Assembly (NCBI GenBank): GCA_944474755.1 | Contig: OX104120.1 | Span: forward strand, 39,970,067-40,034,066 | Direction: 5' to 3' | Source of the DNA: Limnoperna fortunei | Lineage: Eukaryota; Mollusca; Bivalvia; Mytilida; Modiolidae | Length of the DNA: 64,000 bases | Shown here: positions 1 to 12,400 of the stretch, piece after piece | How the letters are laid out: every line of letters begins with the position of its first letter | Position numbering within the stretch: the first letter of the stretch is position 1 | The notes under the pieces: generated by a model | Database searches by the model: none | What the model saw: the letters and a program-made list of their open reading frames with translations, nothing else | Told to the model about the DNA's origin: nothing | Made by a program: the position numbers and the translations under genes

Positions 1-720
1 CCTTTTTTTTCTTTCTTTATATAACGTTAATGCAGTTTACGTTTTTCTCTGATTTGATCTAATTCTGTAGTGAACTTTCCATGATAAAAATAATTATATT
101 TACTTGTAACACCTAAACTCCATTTGCAATGTATCTGATTCTTTTGAAATGCTCTATAAATAATTTCAATATGCTTACAGCTGTTATGTTTTTGCCTTAT
201 AACATTGGTCAAACAATTCATGCGGACAAAATTATTCTATATTTTATTATAAAACTTGACAAAATGCACTGACGCTTTTCGATCAGGAAATAACTGCGGT
301 CAACTTAGGGTAATATTTTTAAAAGAAAATAATATATATACATGTATATTGATATTTTTAAAATGAATATACTAAACCTGTGGTTGATCGTTTGTCGCCT
401 TGGTAGACTTGTATTGCAAGTTTGGTTACTTTCTTATAGTTGAAAGTATTGCATATTTAATTAACATGTATTCACATAATAAAGAAGTTATACAGGAATA
501 TAAAGATACCCATATATGAAATAATTTGAATCTTAATCATTTCAGTCTACATTGTTTTCAAACCTCAGCCTTGAATTCTATTCAAATTTGATTAGGAACT
601 TAATTATTTTGACAACACTCAATGGGGAAAACTAACATTGTTATATGATTTGGTCTACATGTCGAGACAGTTTATATTAACGCTGATCTCTATTGACACT
701 GTGTAATAGACTAAAACCGT

Positions 721-848
721 AGACAAGGATTGCAAGTTTTTCCGTTAAAGGTCCGATATTTTCCTCCTTACCCAATAAAACTAGACGCCATGGTATAGCT
801 GCATTAAAAATTGTTTTAACTGGTGTAAAATAACATTCAAACAAACAT
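721..848 (+). mobile_element. SINE fragment, 3' half (tRNA-derived family)
   Basis: The segment matches the 3' body of the SINE that recurs through this window: 'gacaaggattgc', then 'cctcc...caataaaa', 'gacgccatg.tatagct' and a tail 'attcaaacaaac'. The tRNA-like head is missing, so this is a 5'-truncated, diverged copy. The call rests on order-conserved blocks shared with the fuller copies at 28044 and 24972. Confidence 0.6.
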
Positions 849-1557
849 TAAAATTCTGCAACATAATTACTGCACCATTAATTAGTGAAAAAAATATGGT
901 TTTATCATTTTGGTTGGATAACAAGCGATAATTGCAACAAATTAAGCAATAAACCGAAGTAAATAGTATATTGAATTAGGTTTTAAGTTCTTTCTTTTTT
1001 ATTTGATCCAATTTGTATTTGTTTTCCTTCTTCAGTGAACACGATTTGTCAATTAAGAAATATTAAACCACCATCATTGTCAAATAAACGTTTTGGCCTA
1101 ATTAAACATTACCTTTTGGTATTTCTTTTTTTTTTGTTGCTACAGCGTTCTTCAATATCTTTATTGCATTGTATTGTGCTATTTCATGTTCATATTTTTA
1201 TATATATTTTTAATTAGATGAAATTTATTTTCTACTTTCAAAGGATTTTTCCCACGATTTTTTACAATCGGCTTAACAATCGCTTAGAAATCATCATATT
1301 TTACAAAAAGTAATCCCGAGCTTTATTCTTGCCATTTAAAGTTAATTTCTGCATTTGTAGTTTCTCTTTTCCTTTATAAAATGTAATATCTATTTAATTG
1401 AATATGTTTATTCATGAAGTCTTCAAAGTCTAAAACGCAAAGAGGTGTATGCAGGGTATTAACATTATAATCTAATTCGAAACATAAAAGGGTGTATTTG
1501 CATTTCAATAATGAGAAAGTAATAAAAAAATTATTTATTGCAGGATTTTATTATAGC

Positions 1558-1625
1558 ATTGAACACCGTTGTCAATGGATTTATCGGTTGATATACAGAT
1601 AAATCCATTGAAAACGGTGTTCAAT
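1558..1625. repeat. Hairpin: 28-bp inverted repeat
   Basis: The arms 1558-1585 and 1598-1625 are reverse complements with one mismatch, separated by a 12-nt loop. The outer arm reads 'attgaacaccgtt'. A stem this long in a 68-bp segment suggests a miniature foldback element or its solo terminus. No target duplication is evident. Confidence 0.75.
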
Positions 1626-4540
1626 CCTTATAATTCTTTACAATTGCATTAAGAAAGGAATTCTCAATTCCATGTTTCTTGTGTACTTTGGTAGCAGGGA
1701 TCGTCGATTTAAATTACGTACCAAATGTTATTTATAAACTATCTTTTTGATTTTAATTAATACAACTTAAATCTATAACTTTATTTTCTGTATCGAACAC
1801 AAGTATAGTTTTAAATTTAGCAAATCATTAACGTCAATTTATAATACAAATAATTTGCAATCGATAAATTGAATGCCGCCATCCTTGTTTACATTGGTTA
1901 TGCTAAAAATAGTTCGGTCAACGTCATTTATCCAAAAATAAATTGAGTCAACTTCATTTATCAAAAACTAAATTTCGTTTTAAAATCTCTACCGGAAGTA
2001 ATCTCGACCAATCAAATAAACGTATTTCTAAATATGCAAATCATATTAGAATTATATTATTATACAAAACGACTTCACCAAAATTATACATTTAACGGAA
2101 GATTTTAAACAGCTATAAAGCAGCTTAAAATGCGTTACTATATTTACATTCATCCAGAGACCTGTGTCAAGAGACAATATAACAAATATTTGTGAAGCCC
2201 ATAAAATCGACATAAAACTTCCGACATCACTTTGTTGATTGTTAAAATCTACATGTGACCCCTGATCTAAACAAATTTAATTACACAGTTAAAAATATTA
2301 AAACTACGTCACCATCATTAACCAGAGGCTTAAGAAATACACAAGAGCAACCTATTCACATCCTCCCAAGTCAGGGGTTCTGAGTCCGCGTTCGCTCCAT
2401 CATCACCCCTGACAACATACATATATATTTTTCGGGTCGGAAGTGAAGTTGCTTCTGACCTTGAGAAGTACCAATCAAAATCGTTTTTACAAAATCTGCA
2501 TGTCGAACGTAAACAAACACACGAGGTTTAAAGCACATGTGAATACTTCGGTAATTTGATTTGAAATTGATAAAAATATATCATGTATCTTATATTTAAA
2601 CGTGCGCCAACACAAAATAAGGTGTGTGACAGCTAATGATACGTTTTTTTATTTTCTTCTCGAATATTTTGGACCTTGTCAATTCCACGAAGACGAAGCT
2701 TATATTTGTATGTTTGTACTATAAATCGTAAATAATATTAATCTTATATCCATGTATGTAACGAGACATAAGCTATGTAAGCATGTGTCAGTATATGATC
2801 ATGACTCTGTAGGGACCTACTACTTTTTGTAGAAAAAGGGGGGTAGGATTTTTTTGGACACAATTAGTCCAGAAGAACCAGACAGTAAGTAATTCCCAAC
2901 TGAGCAAAGAGAGCATATAGGGAGAAAGGAAGTGTTCTTAGCAGTATTATATTTTAGAACCCACTTTATTTCCACCCCCCCCCCCCCACAAGTCTGCATA
3001 AAGGATGTGTTTGGTTTATACATGTACCTTTTACAGATGTAAAAAAAATCCAGAAATTAAAGATGTTAATGATGTACCCTTGAAATATTTCAACAAAAAA
3101 TATTGACTTTTATACCAAAGCAGTACTTGTGTATACACTTACTGGGTACTTCTGCCTAGCTCCATCAAATAAAACCTGGATATCAGTATATAGCTAAAAA
3201 AATTACTGAAAGTGGCATAGAGTTCCAAACAAATTGTATGTGACTAATTGATAATTGTTATTTGCAAATGCATAATTCAGTGTCTGCTGATATGAATTGA
3301 GGGATCAGTGAACTGGGACACTAGAAAGTTTAGCCTTTATTAGCATTCATAATCTTTTCATACATGCACTTAGTGGTGTACATGCTATTTTGTATTTGCC
3401 TGCATTACAGGATAGAATATTCCTTTGATATATATATATATAGACAAGCTTCAACAAGTTACATTTTTTGCAGTTGCACATTTAGTTTGATTTTAGACCT
3501 TATGGGCCTGTACCATAACAAGTTAAACAATCTAAATAACATCCCATACACTGTCATAACTAAGCTGCCTGCCATGTTGACTTTAAGCTGCATACACATA
3601 CAAGAATCGCAGCTCATTTTAACCTAGAGGAGAACTACATAGTGTGCCATACTACATGTAGTTTCTTATATATTATGACAAGCCCCAATATAGGACAGTT
3701 TGAGCTTGGTTTTAATTCTTTGTCTTGCATATTTATTGAATAATTAAAAACAAGTGCCATTGTCACAGTAAAAAAACTGCACTTGCAGCTTTTGCATTTA
3801 TTCCTTTTAGGTAAGCAGTATTCAAGAAATTAAATAAATAAGATTTATGTGTTCATGTTCAATTCCAAAACATGATCATATACATGTTCACAAAATTACA
3901 CTATTTTGATAGGACAAGTTATACCCCAATTTGGAGCCAAAAACTAAATGTATTTTTCAATTTAGTTAAGTTAGACTTGCAATCATATTTAACTTTCATT
4001 TCCCCCAAATAGGACACTTAAAGTCCATGATTTTGTTAATTGGGTCCTCTAGAACTTTAATAAAAAGATCATCAACCTTTAATTATGGTCTAGTATTAAG
4101 CATACCAGTACTTATAAATTATTCTTAATACAATTATGTAGCTCATGTGACAATTTATGATCTGCTAAGATGTCCCATTACCCTGAATGACTCAGCTGGT
4201 TGTGATTCAACACCCAGGGGTTTACAAATATTATCTGTTATTGAACTGTTTGCACTGTTTTATATTTTATATTTTTTTTCTGCCACTTATTGTATACTTC
4301 TAGAACACCTTGTTGATAAACTTAACAATTCATTCATAACCATCCAGTCCTTTGCTTAAAAAAACATGGGTTTATTCTTTTAACTGGTCCAGCAGATAAG
4401 GTACATACAGTATATGTATACTAGTACCATACAAGTCTCGTTCTTGCCATGAAACAAATGTACATGTACTAGTATATGAAAAATTATTTCACTTGGGGTA
4501 ATTAAAATCACTCTGAGACTGAATATTATAAGACAGGGAC

Positions 4541-5005
4541 TCGTTGGCAGAGTGGTTGAGGTAGTTAGTCATCTAATTTTGATCACTGTTAACACAGGGG
4601 TTGCAGGTTGGGCTTAGCTGCTGGCAGGGTGTGCTCGACTCCTATCTTAACTGACAAGAATTGCCAATTTTCCTACCGAAACATGGTCTATACTCATTCT
4701 TTGTGTAAAAATTCCATGACTTGTCAAGAACTATGTGACCATTTTCCATGAATGATTCTAGCATGACAGTGTAATTGCATTGACACTTGCAATTTAACAC
4801 AAAATATGAGATAAAGGCACAGTAGAAATTTTTCGCCTGGAACTTTGTTGTAATTTTTTTATACTGATAAATTCCATAACTTTTCCAGGATTTCTTGACC
4901 AGTTTTGACCTTGTGGAAAGTTAGGAGTTTTCTCCTGGCACACCAGCTTCCTCCCCAATAAAAAACTACATTATAAAGCTGAAAAATTTCTGAAAGTAGG
5001 ATGAA
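4541..5005 (+). mobile_element. SINE copy interrupted by about 190 bp
   Basis: The tRNA-like head (A-box region 'tggcagagtggttgaggtag') starts near 4549. It runs through a B-box-like 'gggttgcaggttgggc' and the 'tgacaagaattgccaattttcctaccg' block to about 4710. The 3' body resumes at about 4899 ('gttttctcctgg...cttcctccccaataaaaaac...gctgaaaaatttctgaaag'). The DNA between is unrelated to the SINE. It lies inside the 3.8 kb element, so it inserted after that element formed or was carried with it. Confidence 0.6.
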
Positions 5006-5392
5006 CACAACAAACAAATCAAAATAAGACAAAATGAAATGGAAATTAATGTGATAATCTGCAACAGGTTTTGAAACTATGAACATAATCCATATGCAAG
5101 AACATGAATATATTTTTACCTTTTATTCCAGTACACAATTTATAAATCAGTCAGAATAGGAAATTTGCTTTCATGTGATAAAAAGTTTGACTAGTGTGCT
5201 GCATGATAATTTTTAATATCCCTCACATTCTTACATGTACAGTAAATTATTAAACCATTATCCATGTCCATTTTGAAGTTGAATGTTTTCCTCCTATATA
5301 ATCAGTAGTTTTAACATGGTGCATGTTAAATGTAAAACTGGTCAGTAAATTACTTGAGTCTTGAATGTGATGATGTGTTGAAGATTACATAC

Positions 5393-5551
5393 TGGGCCCA
5401 GCGCCATAAACATTTTCTTTGCTGAGAACTTTTTTATTCTCAATTTCATCCAATCAAATCTATCCTTTTCCCTTGTTGTCATGGTAGTTGAGTAAATTCT
5501 CATGCTGAGCAAAATTTTTTTACTCAAGTAGGTTTTATGGCGCTGGGCCCA
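5393..5551. mobile_element. Foldback MITE with GGGCCC-rich 19-20 bp ends
   Basis: The left end TGGGCCCAGCGCCATAAAC (5393-5411) and right end (5532-5551) are reverse complements apart from one extra base. They enclose about 120 bp. The element is nested inside the 3.8 kb transposon. No coding capacity is seen, and no target duplication is clear. Confidence 0.65.
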
Positions 5552-6459
5552 GGTGTATAATACATGTAAATGTCAACCTAAATGTCTTGTAAAAATTTAA
5601 ATCACATATAATCCAATCAAATGAACAAATTTTGGTTGGAATATTTACAAATTGACATTCTTCTGTCACTGACAGATCTGTCCGTGTTAAAACAATCTCG
5701 TTTTGGGTTACTTCACCCACCTCTTTCTCAGTCCTTTTTCAGTTCCAATACGTCCGGATTACAGAAAATTTTAATTAAATCATTTACTACTGCTTTCACA
5801 TACTGCACAGAACTCCATTTCATTCAGTCCACTACTTTATCAATATCACGTTCAACACGTGAAAGTATTCGTATGCAAATTTGTATATGCCATTGCAGTC
5901 GTCCACATTTCATTTGAAAAACAAATGGCACCAGCTGTCACCGCTCACACAGCTTCTTTTTGAGGTCCGGAGGGAATCTGTCCAACATATCGTTAAAACA
6001 ATCCACGATACCGGCGCAGACATTTTTTGTTTACATGTAAACATTAGGCGAAGGTTACGATAAATTTCATTGGCTGATGTTAACTCCGGTCACCGCCAGA
6101 TGGCGACACTCAGACCCGAAAAATATATATGTATGTTGTCAGGGGTGATGATGGAGCGAACGCGGACTCAGAACCCCTGACTTGGGAGGATGCCTATTCA
6201 CTTCGGCCTGGAGCTGTATGAATAATATTACAAAACAGGTGATAGTATGATATAATCAATTAGAGAACATTTGTTTTATCAGCTAATTCAAATTATGCGA
6301 TACTGATGAATATATTTCAGTATGGTTAAAAACACGAAAAAACACACAAAATTACTACATCAATTTAAGGACCACTTACTACAAAAATAAATTTAAAAAG
6401 TTAAACTAATGTTTGCTTGATTAATATTGTAGATTAAAGTCGCAAACTTTGATACTAAC

Positions 6460-9400
6460 CTTTGAACCAAAATCCACGAAATACAACAACAGGGAGTGTG
6501 AGAAAGTCGTCTAGAATGAAATATATTATTTGTGTTATAAGCATTTTAAATATATAAAAGGAAAAGGAAAGTTACAATCAAACAAAATATGCCATATCCG
6601 TACAATGTCGAATGTATAAACTTAAAGTTTTATTATTTGTTCAAGCCTTAGAAATGCCAGGCTCTATCAAGCATTTCTCGCATGTTTCAAGACGATTACA
6701 AATACACTTTTTTCTGACAACGAATGGAAATATGTTATCCTGCTACGATAACATGCATTTTCTATATTGAAAAGAGGAAAATATAAACTTTATTTGTACA
6801 AGCAATAGTAATGCGAGGTTCTACCGATCATTTCTTGCGAGGTCTACAAATACACTTTGTATTTTCTGAAAACGTATGGATATTATTATTATCCAGCAAC
6901 GATAACATGTATTTTCTATATTGTTAAAAAGCGTTAAAACAGCATGTTAGCTTATTCTGGTTTGATATTGGCACGCCTCTTAGCGTATTCGACACGATGT
7001 AATGAACCAGAATATAATACATGTAGTAAATATTGTTAGGTGGTTAAAAATACTAGTTAAAATTATCCAAATGCATAATAAATAAATGTAAAATTTGTTC
7101 GTAAACCTTTCTTGTACAGCAAGTCTGATAACTAGGACAAAAATCCGTGAATGATTTCGGAATCAAATTTTCCTGCAAGTTTATGTTGTTTTAGTGTCAC
7201 TGAATACAATAAAATGAAGTTATCCGATATAAATGTTATAAAATTTTAACAATGACAGAAATATATATTATTTAAGACCCGAAGTGCAAACACGACTCGT
7301 AAATCTATCTTTAAGTAGGTCGGTCGTCATGTTACTTTGTCTCTCTACTAAGTCTATATTTAATCCTAAGGTAGCTGCAACTGTTTTCTTTACCATTGAT
7401 ATACACAATACTGATTATGGTCATCACACAAAATATCTGACATTTCAATATAAAGCATATAGGTTAGTTTATTTTAGTTGTCGCCGAAACTGTCAAGTAT
7501 TTAAAACTGTATTGTGTTACCTGAATTCATTAGTTATCAAAAACTACTTTTATATTCAAATCAAGTTTTCCTGAGACTACAACTGCTGTGTTATAAATTT
7601 CTGGAGGTAAAAGCGATGATACAAAAACAGAGTCGAAAACACAAAACTCACAGAGATTTTATACATACCAGTAGAACTTGGTTTATACAGGTTTACATTT
7701 ATTTGCAGCATAGTTCTGTAGAATGTTATCCAAAAACATTTTATTCTCAGAGTTTCCACTTGATATTTTGTATTTGTCTTGAAAACCTAAAGGAATCCAA
7801 ATGTATCTCAGTGTTATATATTCCAATTGTGAATTAAGGAAAACTACATAATTCTATGCGATCTAATTAAATATTATCTTGCATTGGTCTCATTTTATCG
7901 AAATTCAACAGATGTTCGTTTATTTGAATCTGGTTTTACGCCAATTGAAACGATTATTCAGATAAATAGCGTCCAGTTTTTATTAAGGAGGAAGTCGAAA
8001 TACCCGCTGTAAACCACGTTTGGCAGAATAACTAGAACCCGCAATCTTTGTGGTGACATGCAATTGTTCAATACATATGAATATGTAATGAAATCGCACC
8101 GCGTATCATGTTCGGGTTGCAGCATTTTAGCTTTATCAATCCGATATTTGGTAACACATCAAAGACTGAATTTTTAAAAAGGGTTGTCACGCAATTGAAA
8201 GAATTCACCACCAATTACATAAATACCTATCAGACCGTTAGCAACTATAATTTTAAACATAATGCGGATTCGAATTTTATCTCTCGGAAGAATTATAATA
8301 ATTTTACGAATAATAATAATTTTACATGTCCAGGAACCCTTACGTACTTTGAGCTGATTCATGTTATTATTGCTACTCTATGTAGCTAAAGTGTAAGTCA
8401 TCGGATCAACGACTACAATCTGACAATTTGCATAAAAGTAGTATATTTGATAAAATATATCTCAGAATGCCGTAGAAAAACATATACTAAATACACTCAA
8501 AATGAATGCATTACTTACCACTAATGAATTGTCCAGTAGATTACGGTAAGATTGTTTGTTTTGTACAAAACATTCATCTGAACTATACTGGACAGTCATA
8601 TCTTCTTTAATAATTGACAATATATTCTTTACTTCCATCTGGCTAACGTAGACAGGATCAGGGCCGAGTACACTAACAATGTCGAGCTAGGAAAAAACCT
8701 CATAATGTAATAAAAATTATAAATAGAAAAGAGATAAAATGTTTTACTGTCTATGAGCTGGTTTAATTTCGCTGCTTCTAAGTTTGTTACGATTAACTAA
8801 TAAGCAAAAGAATGCTTTACTGTCTATGGGTTGGCTTAGTTTAGTTAATTATAAGGATGGTAAGATTGAGTCGGCCACAATATGTCAATTGTTTTATAGA
8901 AGGTACACTTTTGCACAGTCAAAGAAATTGAGTCATCTTGATAGCTTTGTTGGTGCCTACATGTATTAATAGTATGTCTTGTTCGTGGAATACCCAACTG
9001 AACCATTGGCAATGTAATACTTTTCTTTTTAAAAATTCGGAAAATTAAATTTGCTGAAGTAAAGTAATCCTTAAAAGGAATGTAGCTGGCAATTGCTGTA
9101 ATGCTAAATACTAAATACTGAATTGAAAATTATGGTTCAAACCATCACCAAAAAAGTCAAGGAAAGAAATAGAGAGTTTAAAAAGATGTAAATTAGTGAT
9201 CTAATCTAGAAAGCTATGTAAATGTAGACCATTGTAAAATTACTGTGACATCTCAGTAATATTCCGACGTTAGTTGAGGGTTTCATTCTACGTTCTTGAG
9301 CTAATTGCATAAGAATGGTAAAAGATGTTAAAATCTTGTAAATCGGATAAGAAAGTCTATATAAAAAGAGATATACACCAAAATCATTAAATAATATATT

Positions 9401-12400
9401 AATGATTAAAAGTTCTGTCACTAACCCATCAACTTGGTTTAGAGCAAAAATTATTTTGTTAGAAAAATTGATCCATGAAGGAATGTGAGAAAGCTCTAAA
9501 TATAGATATAGAATTGAAAACCTTTTGGTAAAGATAAAATTATAGTAGAATTCATCATATTTTTTAGGAAATAAATTCGTGATCTATTGATTTAGGCATG
9601 GATAAAATGGATTTTAGTCATGCTACTTCTTAGATTTTAATACCAAAGTATTATGTGTGTATTCCTAAAGAAGATGGAAAGATAGACATTGAAAAGTGGC
9701 AACCTATCAGCCTATTAAACACAGATATAAAAATATATAGAAAAATGACTGATACAAATTTTAATTCTATAGAATGAAATTTTCTAAATAAGGATTATAA
9801 CAGTTTTAATTTGGCCCATCATTCTAAACACGCAGATGCAAAACAAATTCCCATTAATAATGGCAACATGTCATGATTTGTAAACCTCAAAAGAGAATTT
9901 CACAAAGGGAACCCGTTATCGGAAGTAAGAAATACTCTAACGTGAATTTGTGGACAGAGATAAATCTTAACTAGCCCTGCTCAGACTTTAAGGTGTTAGG
10001 ATGCGATTGCGTAGTTAGAGAAAAAATGCTCAGTCTGAATTTTCAGAGAAAAATACCATTGATTTTTTTCCAAAGCGCTGAAACGTTGGCAGCGTAGAAT
10101 GCTTACTTAGCTCAGTTATTAAAACTCTTACACTCTTCAAATGTATTCATCTGCTTATCTTTTTGTTTAATATACACTAATCTATGCTAAATTGAGTTAA
10201 CAAAGCATTGCTTAACTTTATATGAGATGGAAATCCAAACAAAATCAAGAGGAATATGACATTTTGCACATAGAAAGACGGAGAACGCAAAAACGTGCGT
10301 GCTAATGTTAAATTGTGGGTATATATCCAATTTATTTATCCCGAATTGTAGTTAGAAAATCAATAGTGTATACTTCTGACACATTTTTGTTATCTAAGCT
10401 CATAGTACATGCATGTGGAATTTCTATATTTCTCCAATTAAATATATTCGCTTATTTAACTATAAACTACAAAAGAAAACGAGAGATAAACAGATACATG
10501 TAGACAGAGACGGAATGGGAAAAATATGATTTACACAATGTATGTTTGTAAAATAAGTCTTTTGTAATGCCAATTTTTTAGACCCTGTACCAAATGGTCA
10601 GGTGGTGTTGTAAGGGTTATTTAAAAGCCAGACTTTAAAAAGATCAATAAAAGAAACTGTTTGCACTTGTTTTGAAATAAGCTATTATTTTTACCTCTAC
10701 GGAAGTTACGGAGTACAACGGTCCAAATGTATGAATTAGAACAGTCTGATATGCTCCAGCTGTTGCACCATCTGAAAACAGTAACATAATAATCACTAGT
10801 AAAATAATAACGTTTTTGTGTGTGTTTTTTTTATAATTGTTTGGTTTAACGACACTTTCGACATGCCAGTGTACCGGTGCAAAAACAAATAATAAGGTTA
10901 AAGTCGATCACACCCTGCTCTCAATTCTACCAATGGTTAAGTAATTAAGTAATCTTTCTCTCTCTCTCTCACTTTCTAATTGTCTATTGTTAAGTTAAGG
11001 TTTAAGGTATACGACCCATAATTGAATTTACCGTTTAATTTTATTGTTCGACCAAGAAATACAGCTTTATTAAATCAATATATTGCTTATGAGTGATTCA
11101 AATTAAAATATATTGTTTTACTTTAAGTCAGTGTTAACAGTTTTATTTTTTTTAAAGTTAGTACCTAAAATATTATTCCGATGTTTTCGAACATTACCGA
11201 GGTCTACTCCTTTTTAAAATCAAGACATCCGGAATACCAGCTTTGATCACGTGGTCATTTGTGGTCCGGATACTTCAATTTAGAGTCGTTTTAATTCACA
11301 GACAGTAATATCCATTTGTAGACGATATAATCAGTTGTGCCAAGGATACCAGTTTACCCTTTCTCGGTTCAGTTACCTTGTTATTAAACCACAACTTTAT
11401 ACTTGCTAAAAAGGGAAACTCTTCACTAAACGATAGTCAAACTTTCCTTAACCATTATCAAACATTCCAATGTGATACTTGAAGTATTTTTTATTATTAG
11501 GGTCTGTCTTGGTGATCGGGTGGATAAGGTAGTTAATCCTTTACAACTGATTACGTGCCTTTCAGAAATCTTTAGACGTACCTGCTAAAATGACAAATGG
11601 CTTCGAGGAATTAAGCGGTATTACAAAGTATGGATTTAAATTGCTGTTGTTTCTTAGATTCCGGTCAGAAACTGCAAACCAGGCTTTATTAACTTCTTGT
11701 TTAGACGAAATTACAAGTTGGTACCCGGAATTACTGAAATACAATACAATGTACAATTATGATACAAAATTATTATCATATTATTAAGAATCGTTATGGC
11801 GATAAACAGGGCTAATATGACCACCATTTTATCATTTTGGTAAAAACTGTTACCATAGTTAACAGTATACTTAAAGTATTGGAATATTTGAATTGTGTAG
11901 AACAACAGTTTTTTCATCAGACTTAAAAATCAACAAAGTTTGCTTTTTCACATTTTATTTATTTCTTCTGATTCTTATGCTGCAAAAGCTTGCTGAATAC
12001 GATTTTGTTTTTGATTGCCGCAGTTCATGTATATAAGAAAAGAACTAAACAAATGCTACCCCACATTCGGAAACCAACGAACTACCTGTTATGCAGGGTA
12101 CCGGGTCAACGCGGCCTTAAGTGGTGGAGAGCGTACCCGTCATAACCAATCGATACTTTTTTGGAGGCTGTCAAAATTATCTACCTATCCGTTTTGGATG
12201 TTGTATGTGCATCACATAATAACTGGCCTACAAGATATCGCTGCAAAATTACTGAATATGGGGTTAATCTACAAACAACAACAAACTGGTATAGAAAAAA
12301 GCATCGTGATGCATATGTCTCATATTGAAATAAATACAATGTACATGCACAGCGAGGTCCACAACGGACAGGCTTTTCGTGGAGAAAATAACGACAAAGC

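Larger units (their letters stand above)
1..2350. other. AT-rich intergenic DNA without a recognised gene
   Basis: No open frame here looks like protein. The stretch holds a SINE 3' fragment at 721-848 and a hairpin at 1558-1625, listed separately. Around 1915-1980 a short motif ('gtcaac.tcatttatc') occurs twice. Downstream exons of the minus-strand gene at 6460-19808 could lie here. A weak 30-nt candidate on the minus strand around 378-407 has a poor acceptor, so I did not call it. Confidence 0.6.
2359..6192. mobile_element. 3.8 kb DNA transposon, long nested TIRs, 8-bp target duplication
   Basis: The terminal inverted repeats (about 2359-2440 and 6112-6192) begin CATCCTCCCAAGTCAGGGG and match almost perfectly for about 80 bp. 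The element is flanked by the direct repeat 'cctattca' at 2351-2358 and 6193-6200. Each TIR also contains an internal palindrome (tcaggggt ... acccctga), so each end can fold alone. The short element at 62115-62600 has the same end design and a 9-bp duplication. An 8-9 bp duplication with long TIRs fits Mutator-like elements, although hAT or P families also make 8-bp duplications. No transposase is recognisable; the interior holds a SINE, a hairpin and short open frames. It is probably non-autonomous. Confidence 0.85.

Noticed and set aside
378..407. 30-nt minus-strand candidate exon ('YQGDKRSTT') continuing the unknown gene
   Set aside because: Phase fits, but the acceptor lacks a pyrimidine tract and the donor is weak; too short to stand alone.
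9200..9600. Extension of the LINE fragment upstream
   Set aside because: No recognisable endonuclease or RT motif could be read in any frame; only 9600-9870 is supported.
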